Shown piece by piece: positions 46,201 to 58,254 of a stretch of DNA of 64,000 nt; the stretch's first letter is position 1, and the number at the start of each line of letters is the position of its first letter. The stretch comes from Gorsachius magnificus (lineage: Eukaryota > Chordata > Aves > Pelecaniformes > Ardeidae). Position numbers and translations under genes: made by a program. The notes beneath the pieces were generated by a model. That model made no database searches. It was not told where the DNA came from and saw only the letters and a program-made list of their open reading frames with translations. The stretch lies in assembly GCA_034008185.1 (NCBI GenBank), contig CM067085.1:58200602-58264601 (forward strand). Direction: 5' to 3'.

Positions 46201-49200
46201 TCCGATCCACATAAAGCCCCAGAAGAAATTCTACCTCCCAAATTGGAATGGCTGTGGTCATATATATGCGATGTAACTAATGGTCACAGTGTGAGCAGTA
46301 TGGCTTGGAGCAAAGTAAACCCAGTGAGTTAACAAATTGCTTCATCTAATATGGTATAAGCAATTGTTGGTGTAAATAAACAAACTCCCGATTTTGATGT
46401 ACTTTGTTGGGAGGGAGCTCAGAGAGACAGATTCATCCCTACAGTCAGGTAGGTTGTCTCTGCATTCCACTCTCTCTATTTTGCCCTTCCATATAGCAAC
46501 ATTGCTACATTGTTCTACAGGCTAGACAGCTGTGCTAGACTTTTCCTACAAATGTATCACAGTAGCTTGAATTGGTCCAGAATTTAATTTAATTGGTCCA
46601 GTTTACCATGGATGGTCACCTCAACAATGTTAAAATAATAGACTTGGTCTTTTATAGAATTGGAAGTTGAAATTTCAACCCTTACTACTAAACTTTATCA
46701 CCATTGATACAGAGTTTATTCATGAGAATTTAGATACCACATCTTTGCTTCTAACAGTAGTCTCCCAAGAAAGCAGCATTCATCGAACTTTAAGGATAAG
46801 ATGCTTAATAACAGACACAGATTTCTGAGCAGCTGGCCCAAGTTTATTTAATTCAGTTTCAGTGGAGGCGAGAATGACTCAGACATCTCTACTTTCAGAG
46901 TAATGTAAGGCTCAGTTTTTCCAACAGAGCTCTCTTATGGACACAACAAAAATAATGAATGGAAGGAAGGTAAAAAGCAGGTGAGGATGAGAAACATAAA
47001 ATCAGTAAGATTGCCCCAAGAGAAAAAAAAATACAGTAAAGATAATTTCATACTGTTAGTACACCAGATCTATAAAGCTGGACACATTTATAGACTTCGG
47101 TCTTAGAATTATAGGGCAAACAAATACCTACTTTTAAAGTGTTAGTTTCACAAACTACTTGTTGTGTGCAGGAAAAAAAACTAATGGAGTTGAAGACTAA
47201 GTCTTGCTGCTGTTTCTTACTTCTACTTAGGGAAAGGAATGAATGGAATTCATTGGACCCACTGTAGAGAGCTAAAAGCTAGGAGTTTGAGGTGGTCACT
47301 GAAGCTCCTTTTACAGCTAACACTGAGGAAAAAAAAAAGTAGAAGTATTAAGTATTCCACTAAATACTGCACATTAAAATATGGTTATAGACTAATGTAA
47401 AGGGACATATTTTTATGATGGTCAGGGAGGGGGGAATTGTAAACACAAATGATAGTGCCTATGAATGCACTTTTAGTTGAACCAGTTTCCAGTATTCTAA
47501 AAATTCTGAAATTCTGTTCTTGTGTGTTATTCTATTTGCATATGACATAAATATTATTTTTCCAGACTTTGCACTGAGAGTCACTGTTATCAGAAAGTTG
47601 CCTTTTAAAAACATAGAACTGAACTTCAAGTTAAACTGAGATATATCTGTTAATCTGTGCTTTTAGGATCTTTTAGCTGTTGGTTATGGAGCATTTGATT
47701 TTAAAGACCAGAAGAAAGGCTTGGCTTGCTGTTGGTCATTGAAGAACCCCATGGTAATGAGCAGCCAGTTTGTTTTCTTTGCCTTCAATGCATTTTTATG
47801 CTATACTATTTCTGTTTTATTTATTTCCCTCTTCCTGTTTCAAAGCAAGACCTAGCCAGTAATGTTGAATTTGCTAGCCCAAACCCCACATTTCTGGAAA
47901 ATTGATTCTGACCTAGCAATGTGCTTAATTCTTGGCCCAAAAAAGTGCCTCTAGGAAGCAGTTTAGTTTCTGTGCCTGTCCGTCTTCTCAATTGACACTT
48001 CCAACAGAGGTGCTGACCGTGCTGGTGGTTTGGTAACATGGACATCTGTTCACAGGAACTAGACTCATTGCGCACAGGCCACCAAACAACTAACAGATGG
48101 CTACAACTCTCAGGTAGTGCCAGCCTATGCTAGGCAACTTAGCAATGCAGATCTCTGCAACCCATTTCCAATCCCTAGGGTGACCCACCCAAGACTGTAA
48201 ATCTGTTTCGTTATTACTATGGGTAGACCCAGGTGTGTAGAAATTATTTTTTAGACTGGAAAAGTCTTGAGCACAGCAAATGTGAAAATAAATCCATTTA
48301 CCTTTTGTTTTTCAAAATCTACAGACCATTTGTTCAATAATTCTAAACTCTCACTATAGAGAACATCTGTATTTTAAATTTAATGAGTATCCTTTCCAAT
48401 CCATTTTCTGTTATACCATGAAATTCCATTAGGCTGAAGGAAAAAATAAAAAGTATATAATTAAATATAATTATCTAAGCTAACTTCTCATATTACAGTC
48501 AAAAAGACAGTAGATTTAATAGATGTAACCCATCTTTGCATATCCATCTGAAAAGTGAACCTTTTTAAACTAGCCACTTATTAAAAAAATATCTTTGAAA
48601 TCTCTGTTATGAAGTGACAGAGTAAAAATCACCCGATTGCCGTCAAATTACACAACTTTAGTTTCATTCAGTTGACAAACTTCACTTCCCCAAAATTATG
48701 TATTAAACTGATTTAAATCACGCAGAGTCAGGTCTTTGATGCACATTTATCACATCAACAACAATCAAATGCTCTTGTGATTCCCTGATGTCACCATAGT
48801 CCTCAAGTGCATAAGATCAGAAATAAGGTCTGGTATGCACGCTGAAATATGGTTCTTTGCAGACTAACACTCTAGTGTTTCCCATTTCAAGAGCTTGGTG
48901 CAGTGACTTTAAGGATTTAATCTTGTAACAGAGCTGAATCAGTTCTTTGGTTAAATAGAGAAATGATATGAAAATAGCAGTTTACAGATTACCTGAAGCA
49001 CATTAGATTGCATTTAATCTTCAGCTAAGTTTCTATAATGGGAAAGGTACTTACCTTCACTTTACAAGATAAAAAAAAACCTGGAGAAATTTTCCAAAAT
49101 GCCGTTTGTTTTAAAAAGAAAAAAACCCAAATCAAACAAACAAAATCCCCACACTGTACTCACATAGCTGAATCAGGGAACTTGATTTTTAGGTATTTGG

Positions 49201-52200
49201 TTTGGAGTAGGCCCCTCTAACTTATTTTACAGTGTCATTTCTGCATAGTCTTTATTTTTTCCTAACTTTATCAGTTGCAGCAAGAAATAAACTCAGCCAT
49301 TTAGAACATAGTATCTAATTTCTGTCTAAAAGTAGTCACTATGGTCACTTGAATTTTCCAGCAGAGCCCAGCAATTTAGTATCCAGTGTTGAGAAGACAG
49401 AAGTAAATTAAGAAACTAACTTAAAACATTCTTGTATTTTTTCTACTGGTCAGTGGCCAGAGCGTACTTTCAGGTGTGAGCATGGTGTTACTGCTTTGGA
49501 TTTTTCTATAGCAAGCCCGAATCTTTTAGCAGTTGGAATGTACAATGGTTCTGTCGCAATCTATAATGTACGGAGTTGTAACGACACCGCACTTTTGGAC
49601 AGCGGGTAAGGCTGTGATTTCCTGTCTCCTCCACCTTGGTCATGTCTTAGCAAATAACAAGTAAGAGAAGCTGAGGAAATAGAAACAGTCTTGATAAATA
49701 AGGCTTGTGAATGCTTAGGGATGTTGCACAATTTTTTCATTTCCAACTTCTGTCAGTATCTTCCAGTTTTGATGGGAAATGCCTACATAAACACTCAACA
49801 CTCTCAAACACTAGAAGTTTCTGGAGCAAAACTGCAGACGCAAACATTTATGATAGTGCATAAATACCTGGAAGGACCAGAGTGGGCCAGCCAGACTTTT
49901 CCTATCCACCTATTGACACCAATACAGCCAAATCCTCAGACACTGCCGTTCTCCCTCTGCACTGCTATCATTCTTTTTTTTTTTTTTTTTTTTTTGCTGA
50001 TAAATGCTTACATTACTTTAATGACTGGTCCTTATTTGGGTATGAAACTGTGCTGTTGCTGTGCATACAAAACAAGTTCCCCACATTAGAAGGGTGAAAC
50101 AAATGAGTACTATGCTCTAACTTTGTAAGAGGATGCCACAAGTTAACCACCATTTATCATTTTATACTCCGTGTACTAACTAGGACAATCCCGTCCCAGA
50201 TAATAAATCCTTCTGGGAGACCAGTGGTAGCTTTTGGTGTTTTCTCACTGATTCCACCTACCAAAAATTGAGAGAACATCAGAATAGGTGAGGGATAAGC
50301 AGGAATTAAGAAGAAAATGGGGTGTGGGTGATCAGGGAGATATCTGCCCTAAGGGCAGCTCCCCAGGTCTAGGGCACTCTCCTACAAGGTGCAGACTGAT
50401 TTCATGATTCAGGTGTCAATGAAAGGTGTGTCAGCACATAAACAGTGCCCCGAAACTAAATATCAAACAACTTTGATAAAACAAAAAATTTCCTGGAGAA
50501 AACAGCCAATGTTCAGATATTTTTTTTTTTTTTTAAGAAAAGCTAAAAACCATTTCTGTCATAAGCCTTGATGTTCATTGCAAAGTGGAAGGTTAATTAT
50601 TTTTCAAATACATTGTCTTGTCTTTGTTCATATATGATTTATTGTGTGCATCTTTCATCCCAGTGAATCCTCAAATAAACATACAGGTCCTGTATGGCAA
50701 CTGAGGTGGGTGGAACAGGACAGAGATGCAACAGGAGATGGCGGAAAAGAGAGATTAATCTGTATCTCAGCAGATGGCCGAATAACTGAGTGGTTTATAC
50801 AGAAAAGACTAGATTGCACTGGTAAGCATTTTCCCCTGCAGCTTTTCTGCAGGGGGATAAATACCTGAAATTGCAACCGCTTCATTTATCAGGTGACATT
50901 CTTTATACCAGTTATCACACACAAAATATTTAAGAGCTGCTGAGCATTCCAAAGAACCACCAGTTATTCATAGCACTGTCACACACCTGTTTGACAAAAA
51001 CTCTTGCCATCTGCACAGATCTGATGAAAATAAAGCGAACAGAAAGTAAGAAGAAGAAATTACCAGGCGAGAAAGAAAAGAAAAGTGAAGCTCTGATATC
51101 TCAACAGGCAGCTGGAATGTGCTTCGACTTCCATCCAAAGGTAGGCTCAGAAAGTCCATCCTGGCTAAAGTATTATCCAGGAAAACTATGCAGCTGGGGT
51201 GAGATCCTCAGCTGGAGCTACTTCAATATGCACTGGCCTGGGACTTGGCACTGGTATTTAAAGCATATTTAGCTCTGAAACAAATTGCTTCTTAGCTAAT
51301 AACAGTTTTACCCAAAGTGGATTATATGGTAAACCAAGCAAGTAATCCCTGTTTGTGAGCACCTATATAATTTCAGCCATGTTACTCACATTTGCTTTGG
51401 GCCAGATCCTAGGGTAGCTTTCCTCTGTGTGTTGGTCAAATCAGTGAGAATTTGACCGCTGAACATCTCTCAAGTCTAGGACTTAGAGGTCTGTGCTTCT
51501 CCTCTTTATCCAGTTGAATATTTTGTCCTCAGCATTTGAGCCTTTGCCCGGGCGGATTGCAGAATGTCTGAGATTTTCAGGAGTCAAAAATCACAGCACA
51601 TGTTCTGCATAGATGGAGAACGCACATAGCACATCTGATACATTCTGGCACCGCTATATCTACTGCACGTACACCTCTGCAGCACACATGCAAGCAGCCC
51701 AACACAACATCCTCGCAACTCCACCTTAGCTCTTCAGAGGACCGTCACTGCCAAACTCATCCAGTCCTTTATATATTTTTGGATGAGTGATAAATAGGTT
51801 AATGGAACTTAGGCTACTTTTACCTTTCTTTCAGGATACGAATTTTTATCTTGTTGGAACAGAAGAGGGCCATATCCACAAGTGTTCTTGTTCATGCAAT
51901 GAGCAGTTTCTAGAGACATACAGAGGCCATAAGGTAAGTGACACAGAAAAAGTAATGACAGAGAAGCTGTTCAATTAAGTTTACAAATGTAATAGTTTCT
52001 TTGCTTATATTTACTAAACAAAACATCTGCAACAGAAGTCCTTATATTAGAAATTAATTGGCATAGCATAACGCATCACAGTCTTACAGGATTACCTTCT
52101 ACACTACAGGGATTTTTTTTAAAAGTAATTTATTAAAACTTGTACCATAAACTGTTTTAAAGCATTAGTTCCAGCTTTATTTTAAGTAATCTGGTTGTCC

Positions 52201-55200
52201 TGCAAACCACAGTTAAACAGTCCTACCTCTGAGGGAAAGATGGCAGAACTTTAACAGCACCTCTTTTTTTTGAAAGTCTTTGCTTCATCCAAGAAGCTGC
52301 CTTCCAGCATCAGCTTCTCCTAACAACTGGTGAAGGGACAGAATCAGCTGAATGCTTTTTATTCCTAAGATGTCTCCTGTCTTATCACATCTGCTGCACC
52401 CTAATTTCCCATGGCTATGCATAACACAATGCTGGTTTTGCTTTTAAGGTCAGAGGACAGTCAGGTCACTATTAAAAACCATCCTGTGAGGCCGCAGCTC
52501 TGTAATAACACAAAGTTCTCTTTTGTTTCTTCCCAAACACCAAGGGTCCTGTGTACAAAGTTGCTTGGAATCCATTCAGCACTGACATGTTCCTAAGCTG
52601 TTCTGCAGACTGGAGCATTATTTTATGGCACCAGGCTTCCCAGACACCCATTTTAACTTTCAGTTCCGCCTCTGCTTTTGTTCACGACATTATGTGGTCT
52701 CCAAAATCAGCCTTCATATTTGCAGCAGCAAATGAAAGCAGAGTAGAAATTTGGGATCTTAGTGTCAGCACGTAAGTAACTACTTTCCTCAAAGAAGATT
52801 CTGAAACTTCATGGCGCAAAGGCTACACATTATTGCCTAATCGGTATTGTTATCAAATCATGACAGCTCCATGCCGCTTGCTTGGTTATTGAAAGTATTG
52901 CATTTTGAAATACTCATTCTGTAAAAGCAGATGGTAGTTACCAGAGAATTGTGATTGTAAGAGAAGGAGCTGGATGCCTTGTGGAACTGATAAAAGGTAA
53001 AACTCCTTTTTTGCTGCAGAAATCAGATTCTACCGCTTCTATAGTTAAAAGGAAAAACAACTGAGCTACTTTGGACGTTTTATAAAGATAAGACAGTCAG
53101 CAGTTCAGATACATCTCATTTTCCCACTACTGTAAAGTAGGTGCACATCTCATATGCAGGTTAGTTAATCTGTGGCCTTGTACTGCTGGTCTGTACTATT
53201 TAGTATTAATGATGGCAGTGGAGCAGGAGGCCCGCCATATCTTGCAGTAGCAAAAAGCAAATTATTCATAGAATAAAAATATTCACCATCCCAGCCTCCC
53301 CCACCCCCCCATTAGGCCATAGACAGATTTTAGGCAACCAGGATATCTTTGTTAATAGGATTTTTATGCTGGTAGAGACAAAACAAAAAACTGATTCAAA
53401 AAAACTATGAAGTGAGGCAATCTAGGACATAAAAGTAAAACATGCAACCTTTATCAGACGTACATTACTGCCAGACTTTACATGATAGTACACTCAGGCA
53501 AACGCAACGTTACCTATTAATTCTTGCCTCTTCTGGGTTGCAGCCTGAACCCCGTGATCTCTTCCTTTGCCAACCCAAGAGTGAAATTCACATCTGTACT
53601 CTTTGCTAAGAACACCGACTGCCTTCTTGTAGGAGGCAATAAAGGAGAAGTCAGCGTGTTTGAGCTGCAGAACCTGGCTGCTCCCGACAGTAATAAGGTA
53701 TGATTCACTAGGAAAAGGTGGTGGTCCTCAGGGGCCCGCATGCCTGTCTGGTACTTCATTCCTCAGAAAGAGGTTTCTGTTAAAGATCTAGCTAATAAAT
53801 ATTGAAATAGGTGGAATCAGAGAGAATTCATAACCAGATCAAAACCTGAGGTGGTTCCTGCTCTTCTGCACGCTGTACCACTAGAAACTTCAGGAACAGT
53901 TAAATCAATGTTGAACTTGAGGTTTCACTTGATCGCAAATCCAGAGGTTCCCCACAGCTGGATTTGAGAGGGACATTTGGGGCAAGGGCAGGAAGGTGGA
54001 GCTTTCTCTAAATGCAGTCTGCAGGTGACTATTTGGCAGAATGCCCTTACCTGCTGACAAGGCAGGAAGGACGTGCCCTCTCCTGGCCACCACCAAGATA
54101 GTCTCACTTCGTTGGTGTCAGCAAACCCATTAGCCCTCTGGCTCTGTATATTGCCTTTGCTCCTTTAGAAGCCACTACGTATCCTAGCGAGGGCTTTTCT
54201 GTCCTACATGACATGTGAGAATCTGACTTGCCTTACAACTAGGTTCCTTTCCAAACGTACCATTGCATAGATTCTGCATCAGCAGTAGTGTAAAAACCGA
54301 CTGATGTCAACTGTGAATCCCTTCTCTTCACTTTTGCTAATTTATAGCACTATTTTATAGTGCTAATTTATACCAAAGCCCCATGGTACATGGTACAAAA
54401 TCCTGATGCCACCCTGGGTACACCAGCACCGGGTAGATCCCTCCTCCAGGATCTATCTGCAGGTGGCCCACAGCTCCTGCACTGCTTCCTTTGTCCTTTC
54501 AGCTTTGAGCAAGTAGCTGTGCCTTATGGGACCTGGGTTCCCAATTTGTAAGGTGGGACCGGTACTTTTTAAAATCCCTTCTGAGTTACATGGTGCAAAA
54601 CACTAAACTTAAGTTGGAGAGAATGAAAATGCTGATGTTAATCTAACCTTCATTCTTAGGGTATTAAGCATTAATAATTCACAATTGTCAGCACTGCATT
54701 TAGAAATTCTGGTAATTACCAGCCTTATTTGCCACGTGCTGTAAACCACAGAGCAAAAAGATATTTCCCTTAAAAACTAAAAGTGAGGCCACTGTTGGTA
54801 AACTTAGAAAATAAAATCAGTGGATTGTTTTTTTCCTACAAGTCACCACGAAGCAGCCCAAGTCCTCTGAGCAAAGAAGTTCTTCAATTAAAAAGGGTAT
54901 AGGGATAATTTTCTGGGTACGTCACCAGAACAGGACTAAAATTAGTGCTTAGTTTCACAGACTTTGGGCATATGGCATAACTGGTCACTGAGTCACAGAG
55001 CCTCATTAGACAGAGTGAGCCCCGCTTTCCAGCATCATCCATGCCTTTCACTCCCTTTCCTGATAACAGCAAGGTCTTCCTAGGCTTAGGTATGTCCAAG
55101 GCTCAGCACGACAGGTTCTGTTCTAAAGGAAGATAATTATTCAGGGGAATCACATCTAAGTAAAGCTACCATACAAGTATCATCTTAAAAATTAATTTCC

Positions 55201-55536
55201 TTTATAAACAAGATACATGTTTGTATGCTGCTAAGTATTATGCTATGGATGAAATCCAAACAGGCCTGCCAGAAAGTGTTATTTTCAAGGAGCACTCTTA
55301 GAGCACAGTATTAACAGAGTTTCAAAGAAGAATCAGCTGACATAGTACAAACTACCCTAGCCTTCTTTCTAGATGCTCACTGCACAAGCAATCCCATTCT
55401 CAGTTTGTAAATAGGAATTTTGGATCACTGCATGTCTTATACTGCAATTACACCGTCATACAGCTTTTTTTTTCCCCCTCTTATTTTACAGGTTGATACT
55501 TTACATGACATAATTGGTCCTGCTGTAGCTATTTAA
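37153..55536 (+). CDS. DNAI4: DNAI4 (WDR78), axonemal dynein intermediate chain 4, WD40 repeat protein
   Basis: DNAI4/WDR78 is an intermediate-chain protein of motile cilia, reported to be needed to place the inner-arm dynein f/I1 complex on the axoneme. Seventeen coding exons (37153-37216 through 55492-55536, listed separately) join in phase to 781 residues; human DNAI4 is about 848. The N terminus is Ser/Arg-rich. A conserved block at about 36-60 ([20 protein letters not shown]) is followed by DLYDSFNV at about 240-250 and [20 protein letters not shown] at about 315-335. A charged Lys/Glu stretch follows at about 365-395. WD40 blades run from about residue 415 to the end, for example [40 protein letters not shown] and [13 protein letters not shown]. 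The ATG at 37153 is the first in frame after the upstream stop in the spliced model. The 5' exon structure is the least certain part. The gene diverges from MIER1 and is followed by INSL5 in the same direction. Confidence 0.95.
37824..37864 (+). CDS. DNAI4: DNAI4 coding exon 3 (41 nt)
   Basis: Encodes [13 protein letters not shown]. The K-x-V/K-P-K-K pattern just before VFD matches the position of the basic block in mammalian DNAI4. Acceptor ATTTTGCAG, donor GTGACAGC; phase 1 in, phase 0 out. Confidence 0.8.
38106..38296 (+). CDS. DNAI4: DNAI4 coding exon 4
   Basis: Begins [20 protein letters not shown], a hallmark DNAI4 block, then a Ser-rich stretch ending ...SLAYFS plus two bases. Acceptor TTTCTTTAG, donor GTAAGTCA. 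Confidence 0.95.
38297..40413 (+). other. DNAI4 intron 4
   Basis: 2.1 kb intron. A small palindromic motif, GTACAGTACTGTAC, flanked by repeated GTCAAGTACA lies near 38518-38549. I see no repeat family or gene in it. Confidence 0.7.
40414..40523 (+). CDS. DNAI4: DNAI4 coding exon 5
   Basis: Encodes [20 protein letters not shown], then [16 protein letters not shown] plus one base. Ser/Thr-rich linker. Acceptor TTACTAAG, donor GTAAAGAA; phases match both neighbours. Confidence 0.9.
40748..40908 (+). CDS. DNAI4: DNAI4 coding exon 6
   Basis: Encodes [20 protein letters not shown], then a region containing [20 protein letters not shown]. Acceptor ATTTTTCAG. The donor is TAT|GTATAT, a weak site chosen because it restores phase and exact length with exon 7. 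Confidence 0.88.
40909..42352 (+). other. DNAI4 intron 6
   Basis: 1.4 kb intron ending in an unusually long T-run (about 42328-42345) before two closely spaced AG acceptors. Nothing else is recognisable. Confidence 0.7.
42353..42488 (+). CDS. DNAI4: DNAI4 coding exon 7
   Basis: Encodes [20 protein letters not shown], then [20 protein letters not shown] and IMEDK. This block is strongly conserved in DNAI4. The acceptor used in this model is GAGGGAG|CGG. The AG four bases earlier would shift the frame. Confidence 0.92.
42489..43657 (+). other. DNAI4 intron 7
   Basis: 1.2 kb intron with no recognisable repeat or gene. Confidence 0.7.
43658..43816 (+). CDS. DNAI4: DNAI4 coding exon 8
   Basis: Encodes [20 protein letters not shown], then a Lys/Ser-rich stretch ending VFSDR. 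The [10 protein letters not shown] core matches the TTWDLYDSYN block of the mammalian protein. Acceptor ATTTCTAG, donor GTAACATT. Confidence 0.94.
43817..44290 (+). other. DNAI4 intron 8
   Basis: 474-base intron with short A/T runs. I see nothing else in it. Confidence 0.7.
44291..44479 (+). CDS. DNAI4: DNAI4 coding exon 9
   Basis: Encodes [20 protein letters not shown], then [20 protein letters not shown] and [14 protein letters not shown]. The second block is nearly identical to mammalian DNAI4. Acceptor TGTTGTCAG, donor GTTTGTTT. Confidence 0.95.
44480..46072 (+). other. DNAI4 intron 9, containing a CR1 copy
   Basis: 1.6 kb intron. A sense-oriented CR1 3' fragment occupies about 44925-45250. 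Short A-runs follow near 45350. No further exon was found. Confidence 0.75.
44925..45250 (+). mobile_element. CR1 LINE 3' fragment with intact tail
   Basis: Contains GACAGGACAAGGGGTAATGG, ATAAGGAAGAAATTCTTTAC, GGTTGCCCAGAGAGGTAGTG, CCATCCCTGGAAACATTCAA and GGGGTCCCTTCCAACCC in order. It ends CATTCTATGATTCTATGATA, the diagnostic CR1 octamer tail. It is the best-preserved CR1 3' end in the window and looks comparatively young. Confidence 0.96.
46073..46323 (+). CDS. DNAI4: DNAI4 coding exon 10 (charged linker and first WD40 strand)
   Basis: Begins [20 protein letters not shown], then a Lys/Glu-rich helix ([17 protein letters not shown]), then [20 protein letters not shown] and AWSKVNP leading into the WD40 domain. 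The charged stretch is shorter than in human. Acceptor GCATTTTAG, donor GTGAGTTA. Confidence 0.95.
47667..47753 (+). CDS. DNAI4: DNAI4 coding exon 11
   Basis: 29 codons, [20 protein letters not shown] then CCWSLKNPM. It is part of the first WD40 blade. Acceptor GCTTTTAG, donor GTAATGAG, phase 0 at both ends. Confidence 0.95.
49454..49605 (+). CDS. DNAI4: DNAI4 coding exon 12
   Basis: Encodes [20 protein letters not shown], then [20 protein letters not shown]40 blade with a typical hydrophobic-Gly-x-x-x-Gly strand pattern. Acceptor CTGGTCAG, donor GTAAGGCT. Confidence 0.95.
49974..49995. repeat. Poly-T tract
   Basis: About 22 consecutive T residues in DNAI4 intron 12, a length-variable homopolymer. 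Confidence 0.8.
50664..50821 (+). CDS. DNAI4: DNAI4 coding exon 13
   Basis: Encodes [20 protein letters not shown], then [22 protein letters not shown]40 blade ending in a W-F strand. Acceptor CATCCCAG, donor GTAAGCAT. Confidence 0.95.
51019..51140 (+). CDS. DNAI4: DNAI4 coding exon 14
   Basis: Encodes [20 protein letters not shown], then [20 protein letters not shown] and K. A basic loop precedes the next WD40 strand. Acceptor CTGCACAG, donor GTAGGCTC. Confidence 0.95.
51835..51933 (+). CDS. DNAI4: DNAI4 coding exon 15
   Basis: 33 codons, [20 protein letters not shown] then [15 protein letters not shown]40 blade with the GH pair that starts the next repeat. Acceptor CTTTCAG, donor GTAAGTGA. 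Confidence 0.96.
52545..52771 (+). CDS. DNAI4: DNAI4 coding exon 16
   Basis: Encodes [20 protein letters not shown], then ADWSIILWH and [11 protein letters not shown]. Two WD40 blades with clear W-D or W-H ends. Acceptor AAACACCAAG, donor GTAAGTAA. Confidence 0.96.
53544..53697 (+). CDS. DNAI4: DNAI4 coding exon 17
   Basis: Encodes [20 protein letters not shown], then [18 protein letters not shown]. This is the last WD40 blade. Acceptor GGGTTGCAG, donor GTATGATT. Confidence 0.95.
55492..55536 (+). CDS. DNAI4: DNAI4 coding exon 18 (terminal)
   Basis: Short terminal exon, [14 protein letters not shown] then TAA. Acceptor TATTTTACAG. The C-terminal tail after the last blade is short, as in mammals. 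Confidence 0.9.
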   Translation, partial: VDTLHDIIGPAVAI

Positions 55537-55626
55537 CAGTAGCAAAATGATAACCACTTCTCAATTAGTAAAGAGCAAGAAAGACTTACTGTAGTATTAA
55601 CATAAACCATCTATTCTTTTTGAATC

Positions 55627-55632
55627 ATTAAA
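55627..55632 (+). terminator. Candidate DNAI4 polyadenylation signal (ATTAAA)
   Basis: ATTAAA lies 91 bases after the DNAI4 stop codon; no AATAAA occurs nearer. The cleavage site is not determined. Confidence 0.45.
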
Positions 55633-58156
55633 ATTTCTCTTTGAAACCATTCTGGGTGGAAACTTCTTTCAAATGCTCTACGTTTTCCTCTGGAAGTCCC
55701 ACTCATTAGACAAACAGTATTAATACACAGATGGCCTTCCCTATAATACAGGTAAGGTAACAGAAAGGTCTCCGTAGTCGTCTTGGTTTTTTTCCTCCAA
55801 GGTCTTTTCTCCTTAGGTTACTCAAATAGCAAAAATGCCAAAATCACCTCCTGTATAGGCCACTCCATATACAGCCTAAGGCCTTACCAGATGCAGTCTC
55901 TATCTTCCTGTGAAATTGTACAGTAAACGAGTACACTTTTCATCAGGTCCATCTTGCCTGTCATCCCATAAACCAACCACCACTGTGGATCAAAGCTGAG
56001 CTTTCAGTGGCATCAGGTGGTCCTGTGAGCTGCAGATCATCCCACACTAGGCAAAAGTAGAAACCAACTTTTTCAACCCCTGACAAATTAGGATGATGTT
56101 AAAAATTGCAGTTTAAATTCACACGGTAACAGTGCGGTCCTGGAGGAAGGATTGACTTTTGCAGCTCTGGAAGCCAGATATGTGTTTTTCTGAGATCTCA
56201 CTACCCCTCCTACCCCAGCATCTGGAGAGCCAAAAGCTGTTAGGAACACTTGCTCAGGCCTGCATTGCTGGTTGGAAGCAGGCAGCATTTGGCTGCCTAG
56301 GCTGTCTTTTTTGAGGGCAGATCAGAAGAAACAGAAGCACCCAGCGAGCCACCAGCTGGACCGTGGTATCTTAGAGGGCTTTCAGAGACCGGCTGCTCAC
56401 AGAACATAATGAGCACCTCTACAGATGAGTAATTAATTAATTAAGAAGATGATCTAGGCTATAGCCCTACTGCCTGATCAGTGCAGCAGGGATCTCCATC
56501 ACAGGAGCCAGGCGATACACGAGCTTGGCAGTAAAGCGCTCTGCCTGCCAACTGATCTTGAAAGCATTATGTAGCGAGACATCTATTTTATAGATACAGA
56601 ATGTTCAGGCTCTCTCATTAGCGTGACAATAAATGTCCAACATTTAAACACATCACTGAAGTTAAAGATCATTTGTGATGCATTAACATTCACTTCCTTC
56701 TGTGTTCTGCACATTTTACAAGTGAACATGCAAGCTTATCCTTGACATAAAATTAATCTTTGCACATCCCAAAGAAAGACACCCATTAAAGGTGAATCAT
56801 GTGTTAATCATTATTACAAATCTGAACAAAATACACCATATATTTTCCATCGGTGGTCATGACTGTTTACTTACTGGTGCTACTGGCAAAAAATGAGCTT
56901 TCTGTCAAGGCTGTAACACACCGTAATTCACCCTGCACATCGTGTAAACTAATTAACTGCAACATTATGGTGCTGGAGAACACTTGTGGTGCTAGGAAGT
57001 GCTAAAGATCTCCAAAGTTCCTCATGTATTTTGTTCTCAGACATGGAATTTCTGACCTCATAATTGACAAATTTTCTCCCTAAGGCGTTTTATTGCAAGA
57101 GTTTTTTATAGACACTTACAGCAGCTGCAGCCAACAAATGTCCATGGCAGCATAACCAATCTGCTAGCCTCTGGTCCCAGAGCACAGTAACACTGCTCCA
57201 CGCTGCTTCAGCGAACCCACTTCTGTCTTTCAGATATTATCAAAATGGAAAGGACAGCCAGGATGCCGACCTGTAGCTATTCTGTGCTTTGTTTAGAGCC
57301 ATCTCCCTCTCTTTTCTATGCCTTGTTGGACAAGGGCCACATCCAGAGGCCTCACTGCAGGGACACGTGAGCGGTGCAGCTGCAGCGGAGCTACTTCACT
57401 GCATCCAGGTACCTGCGAGGGAAATACCCAAGGGCACAAGCTGTCAACAGCTACGCTGCTCTGTACAGTTTGTTAAAGCAAGTTCACTGTGCTCAAATGC
57501 TCTGTGCCCTGCCAGATCACATCCTGTCAGGTAGCACACGAGGAATCATAGCGGGGCATTCCCAGGCTCAGATACCTACACTTGCCACAAAACCCCCTCA
57601 GTACGTCATTTTCTTGTGAGTGACTTGCCTGGCACTGGCGGATTCCTCTGAAGCATCTGCAGCTGCCAGCTTGACAAGGGGATGCTCAGCAAGAGAACAA
57701 GGCAGGGCTCACGAAGAGGTACGCAACTGCAGGCATCACTGGAAGCTGTTAACTCCCTTTTAGTTTGGGATCATCAATAGAAAAAGACCCGATGCTGCTT
57801 AAACTGGGCTAACAAGCACAACTGGGCAATGGGCTGCGGTAGCACAGCTGTACAGAAGACACACAAAGACAGAGCCCATTATCTTCAAATCATGTCATAA
57901 ACACCCTTTCATTTTTGCAGAACATACACATTAACAGTACCAACCCGAGCCCGTACCCCACAAATGTTACACCACATGTGTTCCTATAGTAAAGTAGTTA
58001 CCTAGTCTTAAGAAGTCTTTAATACCTGACTGAAATCCCAGTGCAAATCCCAAAGCACTTCAAACATTACCAGAAACAAGTGATTAACTGGGTTCTAGCA
58101 AACATTAAGTCATCCTCAGAGCGAGCCACTACTCAGTGGAGCGGACGGGCCATCAG
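55633..58156. other. DNAI4-INSL5 intergenic region
   Basis: About 2.5 kb between the DNAI4 3' end and the INSL5 promoter. It contains only short chance open frames, including the 81-codon frames near 57289-57619. I see no repeat family in it. The part at 57170-57660 is less AT-rich than the rest. Confidence 0.65.
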
Positions 58157-58164
58157 TATAAAGG
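58157..58164 (+). promoter_or_regulatory. INSL5 TATA box
   Basis: TATAAAGG lies 98 bases upstream of the INSL5 start codon, which predicts transcription starting near 58187 and a 5' UTR of about 70 bases. A TATA promoter contrasts with the CpG-island promoter shared by MIER1 and DNAI4. Confidence 0.75.
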
Positions 58165-58254
58165 AGAGGACTCCAGCAGAACTCCCTACCTCAGCTTCCT
58201 CGCAGATCCCTCCTCCCCCACCGACACCCAGCCCCGGAGCACCCCGTCTGCAGG

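Larger units (their letters stand above)
46324..55491 (+). other. DNAI4 introns 10-17 (between listed exons)
   Basis: The gaps between the WD40 exons (46324-47666, 47754-49453, 49606-50663, 51141-51834, 51934-52544, 52772-53543, 53698-55491) are ordinary AT-rich introns. T-runs lie at about 49974-49995 and 50520-50534. I found no mobile element, RNA gene or additional exon in them. Confidence 0.65.
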